Shown here: positions 1 to 5,085 of the stretch, in pieces
How the letters are laid out: the number at the start of each line of letters is the position of its first letter
How positions within the stretch are numbered: position 1 is the stretch's first letter
Program-made: the position numbers and the translations under genes
Notes under the pieces: generated by a model
Database searches by the model: none
Told to the model about the DNA's origin: nothing
The model's input: only the letters and a program-made list of their open reading frames with translations
NCBI GenBank assembly: GCA_017513365.1
Contig: JAFXFY010000083.1
Span: 1 to 5,085, forward strand
Origin: Alphaproteobacteria bacterium
GTDB taxonomy: Bacteria > Pseudomonadota > Alphaproteobacteria > CAAHEQ01 > UBA3637
Direction of reading: 5' to 3'
DNA length: 5,085 nt

Positions 1-110
1 CCCGAGTGGACACCATCGGAAATGAGTGCAGATGAGTTGCCGAAAATTCCTGCAATCAATTTAAAAACAGTCAGTCCCAGATTAGTTGCCACATTTATTC
101 CTGCAATACG
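1..110 (-). other. CDF (cation diffusion facilitator) N-terminal segment in frame with dnaG
   Basis: Residues about 469-504 of the dnaG frame read RIAGINVATNLGLTVFKL, then IAGIFGNSSALISDGVHS. This closely resembles the first one to two membrane helices of CDF-family metal/proton antiporters, which typically have a helix ending in FKL(I/V)AG, a GNSSA-type turn, then ISDAVHS. In many CDF proteins the histidine of that motif (H503 here) belongs to the transmembrane metal site together with an aspartate four residues later, which would lie outside the window. No stop codon, credible SD or conventional CDF start separates it from the primase part. The only nearby ATGs, at 176 and 173, lie inside primase-like sequence. 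The boundary lies somewhere around 107-131. It may be an assembly chimera, a deletion junction, or less likely a functional fusion. Confidence 0.7.
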
Positions 111-1514
111 CAGGCCTAAATCCTCTAAAATTTTTTGTGCAATATGTGGATAGCAAATGAGATAAGATATCATCATACGGGCCTCTAAGGTTCCGGGAGC
201 AGGGGCAATGACAGGCGTTAAATTTTGATAGGTACGGCGTTGTGACGTTTTATTTTTTTCCAATTGCCATAATTGTTTTTTTAATTCCTTAATATAATAT
301 CCACGTACGATTTCATCTTGAATTTGATTAGCTGTATCCAGCGCATCCTGTTTTAATTTTGCCATCCGTTCCGGTGTATCGTAAACACGTCCTTCTATCA
401 GTGAGTGCCACAGGGCAAAAGTGAGTGGTTTTGCCATTCCTAACAATTTTTCAAAAGCTTCCGGTGATTTTTTGCGTATAACATCATCGGGATCCATCGT
501 GTCTGGCAACCACACAAAACGCAAAGATTTTCCAGGGCGCAAGATTGGTAAAGCTCGGTTAACAGCACGGATAGCTGCCCGACGACCTGCATTATCGCCA
601 TCAAAACAAATAATTGGTTCATCACAAAATTGCCACAACAACTTGATTTGATTTTCCGTTAAGGCTGTTCCAAGCGGTGCAACGGCATTTGTAAATCCGG
701 CACTGTGTAAAGCGATAACATCCATATATCCTTCAACTAAGACAGCACTATTTTTTTGACGCATTGTTTCTACGGCATTTGGTAGCGCATACAGTTGTTC
801 GCCCTTATGAAACAAAGTGGTTTCCGGAGAGTTCAAGTATTTTGGTTCCCCTTTACCCATAATTCGACCGCCAAAACCAATCACACGCTTGCGTCTGTCT
901 AAAATGGGAAACATTACTCGGTCGTAAAAGTAATCATAAAAGGTACCATCTTGACGTCGTCCGACCAATCCCAACGACACACAGTCGGCCATATTGTATC
1001 CTTTAGATCGTAAATGAGCCGCTAATTGAGAGCCATGCGGTGCATACCCTAACCGAAATTGTTTGGCAATGTTGCCGGAAATACCTCGTCCAATGAGATA
1101 ATTTCGTGCTTGTCCGCCGGCTAAACCAAATAAATTTTCTTGAAAAAAGCGACATGCTTCTTCCATGATGGCACTTAAGCCGGCATATTTTTTGTCAAAA
1201 GCCTCTTGTTTAGGGGAGTTTTTGGGCATGGGAATACCGGCTAAATTGGCTAAATATTCAACTGCTTCACGAAATGGCATTTTTTCGGTATCCATGACAA
1301 ATTTTATCATATCCCCATGAGCTCCACACCCAAAGCAATGATAAAAGCCTTTGTCTTCATTTACGGTAAATGAAGGTGTCTTTTCGTTGTGGAATGGACA
1401 TAGCCCCGAATGTTCACGTCCTTTAGAGGTTAATTTAACTCGTTTGCCGACGATATCAGCCAACGACAGACGCATACGTAATTCTTCAACAAAACGGGGC
1501 GTAATAGAACTCAT
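1..1514 (-). CDS. dnaG: DNA primase DnaG, 3' end open at the window edge and C-terminus replaced by CDF-like sequence
   Basis: DNA primase makes the short RNA primers that start leading- and Okazaki-strand synthesis at the replication fork, working with the DnaB helicase. The frame reads from ATG at 1514 to the window edge without a stop (504 full codons). The N-terminal CHC2 zinc-binding domain has C39, H42, C60 and C63. The core has the basic YLNSPET segment, the TOPRIM glutamate E261 in VEGYMDV, the DGD pair D305/D307, and D341/D343 in MDPDD; these sit at a constant offset of four from my recollection of the E. coli catalytic acids (E265, D309, D311, D345, D347). Primase-like sequence continues to about residue 465 (LEARMMISYLICYP, LEDLGL). 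After that the frame reads as a CDF transporter N-terminus rather than the helicase-binding domain. The start overlaps the yqeY stop (TAATG), and the nearest SD-like GAGG is 13 nt away, so translational coupling is likely. The primase identity is certain; whether the C-terminus is real is not. Confidence 0.95.
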   Translation of the reverse strand, partial: MSSITPRFVEELRMRLSLADIVGKRVKLTSKGREHSGLCPFHNEKTPSFTVNEDKGFYHCFGCGAHGDMIKFVMDTEKMPFREAVEYLANLAGIPMPKNSPKQEAFDKKYAGLSAIMEEACRFFQENLFGLAGGQARNYLIGRGISGNIAKQFRLGYAPHGSQLAAHLRSKGYNMADCVSLGLVGRRQDGTFYDYFYDRVMFPILDRRKRVIGFGGRIMGKGEPKYLNSPETTLFHKGEQLYALPNAVETMRQKNSAVLVEGYMDVIALHSAGFTNAVAPLGTALTENQIKLLWQFCDEPIICFDGDNAGRRAAIRAVNRALPILRPGKSLRFVWLPDTMDPDDVIRKKSPEAFEKLLGMAKPLTFALWHSLIEGRVYDTPERMAKLKQDALDTANQIQDEIVRGYYIKELKKQLWQLEKNKTSQRRTYQNLTPVIAPAPGTLEARMMISYLICYPHIAQKILEDLGLRIAGINVATNLGLTVFKLIAGIFGNSSALISDGVHS

Positions 1515-1972
1515 TAACCGGCCAAAGCCTCTTTAATTAAGTTGGAGGCCATACCAAAGTCCATTTGTCCGGCGTATTTTCCACGCAAAGCGCCCATCAC
1601 TTTGCCCATATCTTTAATAGAAGCCGCTCCCGTTTGTTCAATCACCTCTTTAATGGCATTGCGAACTTCATCTTCGCTCATTTGTTTAGGTAAAAAGGCT
1701 TGGATGATATCAATTTCTGCTTGTTCAGCTGCAGCTAAATCTTCACGACCGCCTTTTTTATACATATCAATACTTTCACGGCGTTGTTTAATCATGGATT
1801 GCATCAAACTCAAAATGGCGCCATCATCAATACCATCTGTTTTACCACTGGGGCGAGCTTCAATATCTTTTTGTTTAATGGCGGCGTTGATTAGACGGAT
1901 GGTGGCTGTTTTTTTGTCATCCTTAGATTTCATGGCTTCAACTAATTGTTTTTTTAAGTCTTCACGTATCAT
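1514..1972 (-). CDS. GatB/YqeY domain-containing protein
   Basis: This is a 152-residue soluble protein, the usual length for the stand-alone YqeY family. That family shares its fold with the C-terminal tRNA-interacting tail domain of GatB, the amidotransferase subunit that makes Gln-tRNA and Asn-tRNA. The cellular role of the stand-alone form is not settled. Family hallmarks visible are the N-terminal helix (REDLKKQLVEAMKSKD), TIRLINAAIKQKDIEAR at about 24-40, the IKQRRESIDMYKKGGREDLA block at about 61-80, EIDIIQAFLPKQMSEDE at about 86-102, and a C-terminal MGKVMGALRGKYAGQMD segment at 122-138. The start is supported by AAAGGAG six bases upstream. It is the first gene of a unit with dnaG, whose ATG overlaps its stop by one base. 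The pairing yqeY-dnaG is common in Alphaproteobacteria, often followed by rpoD. Confidence 0.93.
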   Translation of the reverse strand: MIREDLKKQLVEAMKSKDDKKTATIRLINAAIKQKDIEARPSGKTDGIDDGAILSLMQSMIKQRRESIDMYKKGGREDLAAAEQAEIDIIQAFLPKQMSEDEVRNAIKEVIEQTGAASIKDMGKVMGALRGKYAGQMDFGMASNLIKEALAG

Positions 1973-1978
1973 TTAAAA

Positions 1979-1985
1979 CTCCTTT
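1979..1985 (-). promoter_or_regulatory. Shine-Dalgarno site of the GatB/YqeY gene
   Basis: On the minus strand AAAGGAG lies six bases before the ATG at 1972. It is a strong match to the anti-SD sequence at good spacing, and it fixes this start. Confidence 0.75.
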
Positions 1986-2003
1986 ATTAAAATTACGATT
2001 CGC

Positions 2004-2032
2004 ATTATAGTTTTTTTTATATAAAAATGAAA
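2004..2032 (-). promoter_or_regulatory. Probable sigma-70-type promoter of yqeY-dnaG
   Basis: The minus strand carries a perfect -10 hexamer TATAAT (2009 down to 2004). The candidate -35 at 17 bp spacing is TTTCAT (2032-2027), a weak match to TTGACA. The -10 lies about 30 bases upstream of the yqeY ATG, which leaves room for the SD site in a short leader. The -10 call is good; the -35 is tentative. Confidence 0.5.
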
Positions 2033-2040
2033 GAAAAATC

Positions 2041-2069
2041 TTGCACCAATGCGTTTTTTTCTTTATAAC
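2041..2069 (+). promoter_or_regulatory. Probable promoter of the prepilin peptidase gene
   Basis: TTGCAC (2041-2046) and TATAAC (2064-2069) are separated by exactly 17 bp. The -10 matches the consensus at five of six positions and the -35 at three. Transcription would begin near 2076, leaving a leader of about 15 bases with AAAGGA at 2080-2085. This promoter is back-to-back with the yqeY-dnaG promoter. Confidence 0.45.
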
Positions 2070-2089
2070 AGCTTATATCAAAGGATGAA

Positions 2090-2797
2090 ATGATGACAGA
2101 TATTTCTTTTTTATATGTAATGATATGTGGTTTTGTATCGGGATTATTTATACCGGCGGTTGCCAGTCGCTTTGGTAAGGTCTTGCCAGCAGACCCTGGA
2201 TTAGTGCTGGCACATTTATGGCATAAACCGATACCTCCAAAAAGAAAAGAGGTAAGTCGTTATGTATTATGGCAGTATAAGTGGAAAAAACTTAAGTTAT
2301 TTTCACTGTGCTGGGGATTGATAATGGCCTTATTGTTTGCGTGTGCCTATATTTATATCGGGCCAACATCAATAGGGTGGACCGCTGGATTTATTTTAAT
2401 TATCGGTTTTTTGATTGCCGTTGATCAACAATATTTTTTATTACCCGATTTTTTTACGGTTCCGTTATTATTTTTGGGATTTGGGTTCGCCGTATCAACT
2501 GGATTAATATCTCCAGTCGATAGTTTTTATGGGGCTGTGTTCGGGTATCTTTTGTGTACATTATCCGTTTGGATGATGAATTTTATGTTTAAACGAGCGG
2601 AATTTGGAGCCGGTGATGTTAAAATGGTAACGGCCTTAGGGGCATGGCTTGGCTATACCAGTTTGAATATAACATTATTGTTATCTTTTATATTCTTTGC
2701 CGTTTGGGCAATTATTACGCGTCGCAGAAGTGGGGCATTTGGTCCGGCCTTAGGATTGGCGGCTGTTATTATGCTGTTTATCACTTATGTAAAATAA
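2090..2797 (+). CDS. Type IV prepilin peptidase (A24 aspartic peptidase), short form
   Basis: This is an inner-membrane aspartic peptidase of the PilD/GspO/TadV/CpaA group, which cleaves the leader peptide of type IV pilins and type II secretion pseudopilins on the cytoplasmic side. Both catalytic aspartates are visible: D112 in AVDQQYFLLPD, and D176 in the GAGDVKM form of the GxGD motif. The C-terminal FGPALGL element is also typical. At 235 residues with several hydrophobic segments (roughly 5-23, 71-90, 97-111, 123-140, 147-165, 192-209, 215-233) it resembles PilD in overall plan. However, the cytoplasmic loop at about 25-68 has none of the CxxC cysteine pairs of methylating enzymes, so N-methylation activity is doubtful. 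Two in-frame ATGs (2090 and 2093) are possible; the second is better spaced (7 nt) from AGGA at 2082-2085. No pilin or assembly gene is in view, so its substrate is unknown. Confidence 0.9.
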   Translation: MMTDISFLYVMICGFVSGLFIPAVASRFGKVLPADPGLVLAHLWHKPIPPKRKEVSRYVLWQYKWKKLKLFSLCWGLIMALLFACAYIYIGPTSIGWTAGFILIIGFLIAVDQQYFLLPDFFTVPLLFLGFGFAVSTGLISPVDSFYGAVFGYLLCTLSVWMMNFMFKRAEFGAGDVKMVTALGAWLGYTSLNITLLLSFIFFAVWAIITRRRSGAFGPALGLAAVIMLFITYVK

Positions 2798-2856
2798 TGC
2801 TGGACAAAGGATAAAAAAACGAGTACGATACCTGTTATTAATTATTTTTCATAAAG

Positions 2857-2864
2857 AAAAGGAA
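2857..2864 (+). promoter_or_regulatory. Shine-Dalgarno site of the RodZ-like gene
   Basis: AAAAGGAA ends five bases before the ATG at 2870 and supports that start. The 72-base gap after the prepilin peptidase gene (2798-2869) is AT-rich. I see no convincing terminator hairpin or promoter in it, so read-through from upstream is plausible. Confidence 0.55.
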
Positions 2865-2869
2865 ATAAT

Positions 2870-3892
2870 ATGCCACGTAAGAAAAAAGAAACTTTGGTTC
2901 ATTTAGATTTGGAAACGTTATCTAAAGAAACGGGAACTAAGAAAACAAAGGTCAGTGAAACTGTTGATGCTTCATTAGGGGGAACGTTGCGTCAGGCTCG
3001 TGAAAAGAAAAAGCTGTCAATTGCTCAGGTGGCTAAAAAATTATGCATTAAAGAGATATACTTAGAGGCTTTGGAACAAGGGCATTATTATGTCTTTCCG
3101 GGGTTGGCGTATGGTATCGGTTTTTTAAGAACGTATGCGCAATTTTTGGGTTTAGATGCGAATGAAATGGTTGAAAAATTTCATGCGGAAACATCTTCCA
3201 TTAAGGTTGAACCCATGGAAATGCCTATTCAACAAAATGTTAATTTAATGCCATCCGGTCGCACCATTTTTAAGGGCTTGATTGCTTTAATTATTTTGTA
3301 TTTAATTTGGTATATTGGTATCAGTTTGACACAAGAAACACAATCCATCCCGGAAGAAACCGAAATGGTAATGACTGTGGAACAAGCTGAAGAGGCTGGT
3401 GTGGCAGAGATACTAACCGAAGGTGTTAATCAAGACCAAACGGCAGACATATCCGAAATGACTACCGCAACGAAAGAAACCGAACAACCCAATGAAAATA
3501 AGGATGACCAAGGTATTCAATCGGCTCCCATTGTTGCAGATGCTGTTACCAAAACAAATGAGCCTGTTCAGATGAAAAAATCAGGATTTGGCAGTAAATT
3601 ATGGAGCAAATTAACTCCAGCTAAAGTTTATGGAGATAAAAAGGTTGGGGCTTTGTCGTTTGTAGCCACAGAAGAAGTGTGGGTTAAAGTGATGCAAGAT
3701 GATAAAGTTATTTTAGAAGAAGTTTTATACAAAGGAGATCGGTATAATGTACCCGCCGATACAAATTATACGTTAACAACGGCCAATGCGGGCGCTTTAA
3801 CTGTTTATGTGAATGGAAAGAAAAAGAAAACATTGGGAACCAAAGGCACTTTGGTTGAAGGGATTGTATTAAATTCTGAAAATTTTAATTAG
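2870..3892 (+). CDS. RodZ-like HTH / DUF4115 membrane protein
   Basis: This is a bitopic membrane protein of 340 residues with RodZ architecture. A charged N-terminal tail of about 36 residues precedes an HTH_25-type helix-turn-helix domain at about 37-106 (GGTLRQAREKKKLSIAQVAK, then YLEALEQGHYYVFPGLAYGIGFLRTYA). A single transmembrane helix lies at about 134-153 (FKGLIALIILYLIWYIGISL), followed by an acidic, Thr/Gln-rich linker at about 155-235. The C-terminal domain at about 258-337 is DUF4115-like and beta-rich (VGALSFVATEEVWVKVMQDD, GDRYNVPA, GKKKKTLGTKG). RodZ proteins link cytoplasmic MreB filaments, through the HTH domain, to the periplasmic wall-elongation machinery. That role is inferred here because no mre or rod gene is in view. 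In many Alphaproteobacteria a homologue lies just upstream of ispG-hisS-prfA; here it sits directly before prfA. Confidence 0.87.
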   Translation: MPRKKKETLVHLDLETLSKETGTKKTKVSETVDASLGGTLRQAREKKKLSIAQVAKKLCIKEIYLEALEQGHYYVFPGLAYGIGFLRTYAQFLGLDANEMVEKFHAETSSIKVEPMEMPIQQNVNLMPSGRTIFKGLIALIILYLIWYIGISLTQETQSIPEETEMVMTVEQAEEAGVAEILTEGVNQDQTADISEMTTATKETEQPNENKDDQGIQSAPIVADAVTKTNEPVQMKKSGFGSKLWSKLTPAKVYGDKKVGALSFVATEEVWVKVMQDDKVILEEVLYKGDRYNVPADTNYTLTTANAGALTVYVNGKKKKTLGTKGTLVEGIVLNSENFN

Positions 3893-3909
3893 CGGATAAA
3901 CTGAATGTT

Positions 3910-3938
3910 ATCAGACAGGGGATACTCTGTCTGATTTT
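3910..3938 (+). terminator. Hairpin with short T-run between the RodZ-like gene and prfA
   Basis: ATCAGACAGGG (3910-3920) pairs with CTCTGTCTGAT (3925-3935) around a GATA tetraloop. That gives 11 pairs with one G-T wobble, and nine continuous Watson-Crick pairs from the base. TTTT (3935-3938) follows at once, then TATATAAATAA. The T-run is short, so this may be a partial intrinsic terminator, an attenuator, or an RNA-processing or stability hairpin rather than a full stop. It ends 27 bases before the prfA start, and there is no clear separate prfA promoter after it. Confidence 0.6.
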
Positions 3939-3948
3939 ATATATAAAT

Positions 3949-3954
3949 AAGGAA
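3949..3954 (+). promoter_or_regulatory. Shine-Dalgarno site of prfA
   Basis: AAGGAA lies eight bases before the ATG at 3963, just downstream of the intergenic hairpin. It supports the chosen start, which also gives the normal RF1 N-terminus. Confidence 0.55.
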
Positions 3955-3962
3955 AAATAAAA

Positions 3963-5033
3963 ATGAAATTTGATCAAAAATTAGAAACTTTAATTGCCAG
4001 ATCTGAGGAAATTACAGCCTTGTTATCTGAAAATCCGGACGGAGATACTTTTGTGAAATTGTCAAAAGAACTCAGTTCATTAGAACCGGTTGTTCAAGCA
4101 GGACTTAAATATAAAAAGATGTTGTCCGACTTACAAGAGTCTGAAGCGATGATGAATGATGCCGATATGGATGCAGAGATGAAAGAAATGGCTGCTGAGG
4201 AATATTATGCCTTAAAAGAACAATTGCCGGCATTGGAACGTGAAATTCAAATTTTGCTCTTGCCGAAAGATGAAGCCGATGAACGCAACGTGATTTTGGA
4301 GGTTCGGGCCGGTACTGGTGGAGAAGAGGCCGCCTTATTCGGAGCTGAATTATTCCGTATGTATGAACGCTATGCCGCTATTAAAGGATGGAAATTTGAA
4401 ACATTGTCTTTGAATGACACGGGACTTGGCGGATATAAAGAAGCCGTCGCACAAATTTCCGGTAATGCCGTATTTGCCAAATTGAAATTTGAATCAGGGG
4501 CTCATCGAGTGCAACGGGTGCCGGAAACCGAATCGGGCGGACGGGTTCATACATCTGCCGCAACCGTAGCCGTTTTGCCGGAAGCAACCGAAGTTGACGT
4601 TCAAATTAATGAGGCTGATTTGGAAATCACGACGTGTCGTGCCTCGGGTGCTGGTGGTCAACACGTTAATAAAACTGATTCGGCTATTCGTATTGTGCAT
4701 AAACCGACTGGTATTGCCGTTGAATGCCAAGAAGAACGCTCTCAGTTCAAAAATAAAGAAAAGGCGATGGCTCGTCTCAGAACGGCTCTGTATGATATGC
4801 AACGTCAAGCCCTAGATAAGGAACGTTCTGATAACCGTAAAAGTCAAGTCGGCAGTGGCGACCGCTCAGAGCGTATCAGAACGTATAACTTCCCGCAAGG
4901 GCGTGTAACGGATCACCGCATCAATAAAACATCTTACCAATTGGCTGAAGTAATGGATGGTAGTGGGTTAGATGAATTTATTGAGGCTTTGGTTTTGGAA
5001 GATCAAATGGCACGTTTGATGGAAAATGAATAA
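3963..5033 (+). CDS. prfA: Peptide chain release factor 1 (RF1)
   Basis: RF1 recognises UAA and UAG stop codons in the ribosomal A site and triggers hydrolysis of peptidyl-tRNA. The frame gives 356 residues, a full-length factor. A helical N-terminal domain (about 1-100) is followed by the PCRF-type segment with VRAGTGGEEAALF (114-126). The codon-recognition motif is P-x-T at 187-189 (PET in RVPETES), which marks RF1 rather than RF2, whose equivalent is SPF. The catalytic GGQ is at 231-233, inside RASGAGGQHVNKTDSAIR. Conserved KSQVGSGDRSERIRTYNFPQ (293-312) and RVTDHRI (314-320) follow. No key residue is missing. Q233 is the expected methylation target of PrmC, whose gene begins at the stop codon (TAATG). 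Upstream lies the RodZ-like gene, separated by 70 bases that hold the hairpin. Confidence 0.98.
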   Translation: MKFDQKLETLIARSEEITALLSENPDGDTFVKLSKELSSLEPVVQAGLKYKKMLSDLQESEAMMNDADMDAEMKEMAAEEYYALKEQLPALEREIQILLLPKDEADERNVILEVRAGTGGEEAALFGAELFRMYERYAAIKGWKFETLSLNDTGLGGYKEAVAQISGNAVFAKLKFESGAHRVQRVPETESGGRVHTSAATVAVLPEATEVDVQINEADLEITTCRASGAGGQHVNKTDSAIRIVHKPTGIAVECQEERSQFKNKEKAMARLRTALYDMQRQALDKERSDNRKSQVGSGDRSERIRTYNFPQGRVTDHRINKTSYQLAEVMDGSGLDEFIEALVLEDQMARLMENE

Positions 5034-5085
5034 TGACGGATTTTAGGACATTAACCGAACGTTTAAGACCTGTTTCGGATGCTCC
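5033..5085 (+). CDS. prmC: Start of PrmC, RF glutamine-N5 methyltransferase (truncated by window end)
   Basis: Only 17 full codons are visible, MTDFRTLTERLRPVSDA, running off the window end. They resemble the start of the N-terminal helical domain of PrmC/HemK, which grips RF1 and RF2 so that the C-terminal domain can methylate the GGQ glutamine with S-adenosylmethionine. The identification rests mostly on position: prmC follows prfA in many bacteria, and here the ATG overlaps the prfA stop by one base (TAATG), which suggests translational coupling. A weak GGA lies nine bases upstream. Neither the NPPY catalytic motif nor the SAM-binding motif can be seen within the window. Confidence 0.75.
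   Translation, partial: MTDFRTLTERLRPVSDA

Noticed and set aside
171..176. ATGATG as the start of a separate CDF transporter gene
   Set aside because: The residues right after it still read like primase (MMISYLICYP, LEDLGL), and there is no SD site upstream, so it does not look like an independent gene start.
421..651. Short open frames on both strands inside dnaG, including 440-625
   Set aside because: The dnaG frame here encodes the conserved TOPRIM residues D305, D307, D341 and D343, so the alternative frames are incidental.
1351..1536. 61-codon plus-strand open frame across the dnaG start and yqeY end
   Set aside because: It is antisense to the DnaG zinc-binding domain, with no SD site and no recognisable product.
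1542..1976. 144-codon plus-strand open frame antisense to the GatB/YqeY gene
   Set aside because: It is an exact antisense shadow of a clearly recognisable protein, its translation matches no family I recognise, and its start has no SD site.
3938..3946. TATATATAA as a -10 box for a dedicated prfA promoter
   Set aside because: Transcription from it would begin at about 3952, inside the prfA SD site, and I see no -35 element at proper spacing. The sequence is better explained as the AT-rich tail of the hairpin.
4494..4808. 104-codon minus-strand open frame inside prfA
   Set aside because: It lies fully within the conserved GGQ-containing region of RF1, and its translation is low-information. 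It is a shadow of the real gene, as are the smaller frames at 4381-4587 and 4594-4815.

Overview
The window looks like a piece of an AT-rich bacterial chromosome carrying housekeeping genes. The best guess is an alphaproteobacterium, possibly an uncultured or host-associated lineage. That guess rests on gene content and order: a GatB/YqeY-domain gene directly followed by dnaG, and a RodZ-like HTH/DUF4115 membrane protein close to prfA-prmC, are both arrangements I know from Alphaproteobacteria. No rRNA or other direct taxonomic marker is present.

Left part (1-1972, minus strand): a two-gene unit, a GatB/YqeY-domain protein followed by DNA primase (dnaG), joined by a TAATG stop/start overlap. 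The dnaG frame is open to the window edge. It has the zinc-binding and TOPRIM catalytic residues in place. Its last ~35 codons (about 1-110) do not read like primase: they read, in the same frame, like the first membrane helices of a cation diffusion facilitator (CDF) transporter. This is the most unusual observation in the window, and it is either a real gene rearrangement or a chimeric join in the assembly.

Middle (1973-2089): a compact divergent promoter region. The minus-strand side has a perfect TATAAT box serving yqeY-dnaG. The plus-strand side has a TTGCAC/TATAAC pair with 17 bp spacing serving the rightward genes.

Right part (2090-5085, plus strand): a stand-alone type IV prepilin peptidase without the N-terminal cysteine-bearing methyltransferase part; a RodZ-like protein (cytoplasmic HTH, one membrane helix, acidic linker, periplasmic DUF4115-like domain); an 11-bp hairpin with a short T-run; complete prfA (peptide chain release factor 1); and the first 17 codons of what is very probably prmC, overlapping prfA by one base. 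PrmC methylates the GGQ glutamine of RF1, so the last two genes form a functional pair. No RNA gene, mobile element, CRISPR array or gene-free stretch over 300 bases was seen. No new biological system is evident apart from the dnaG/CDF junction.
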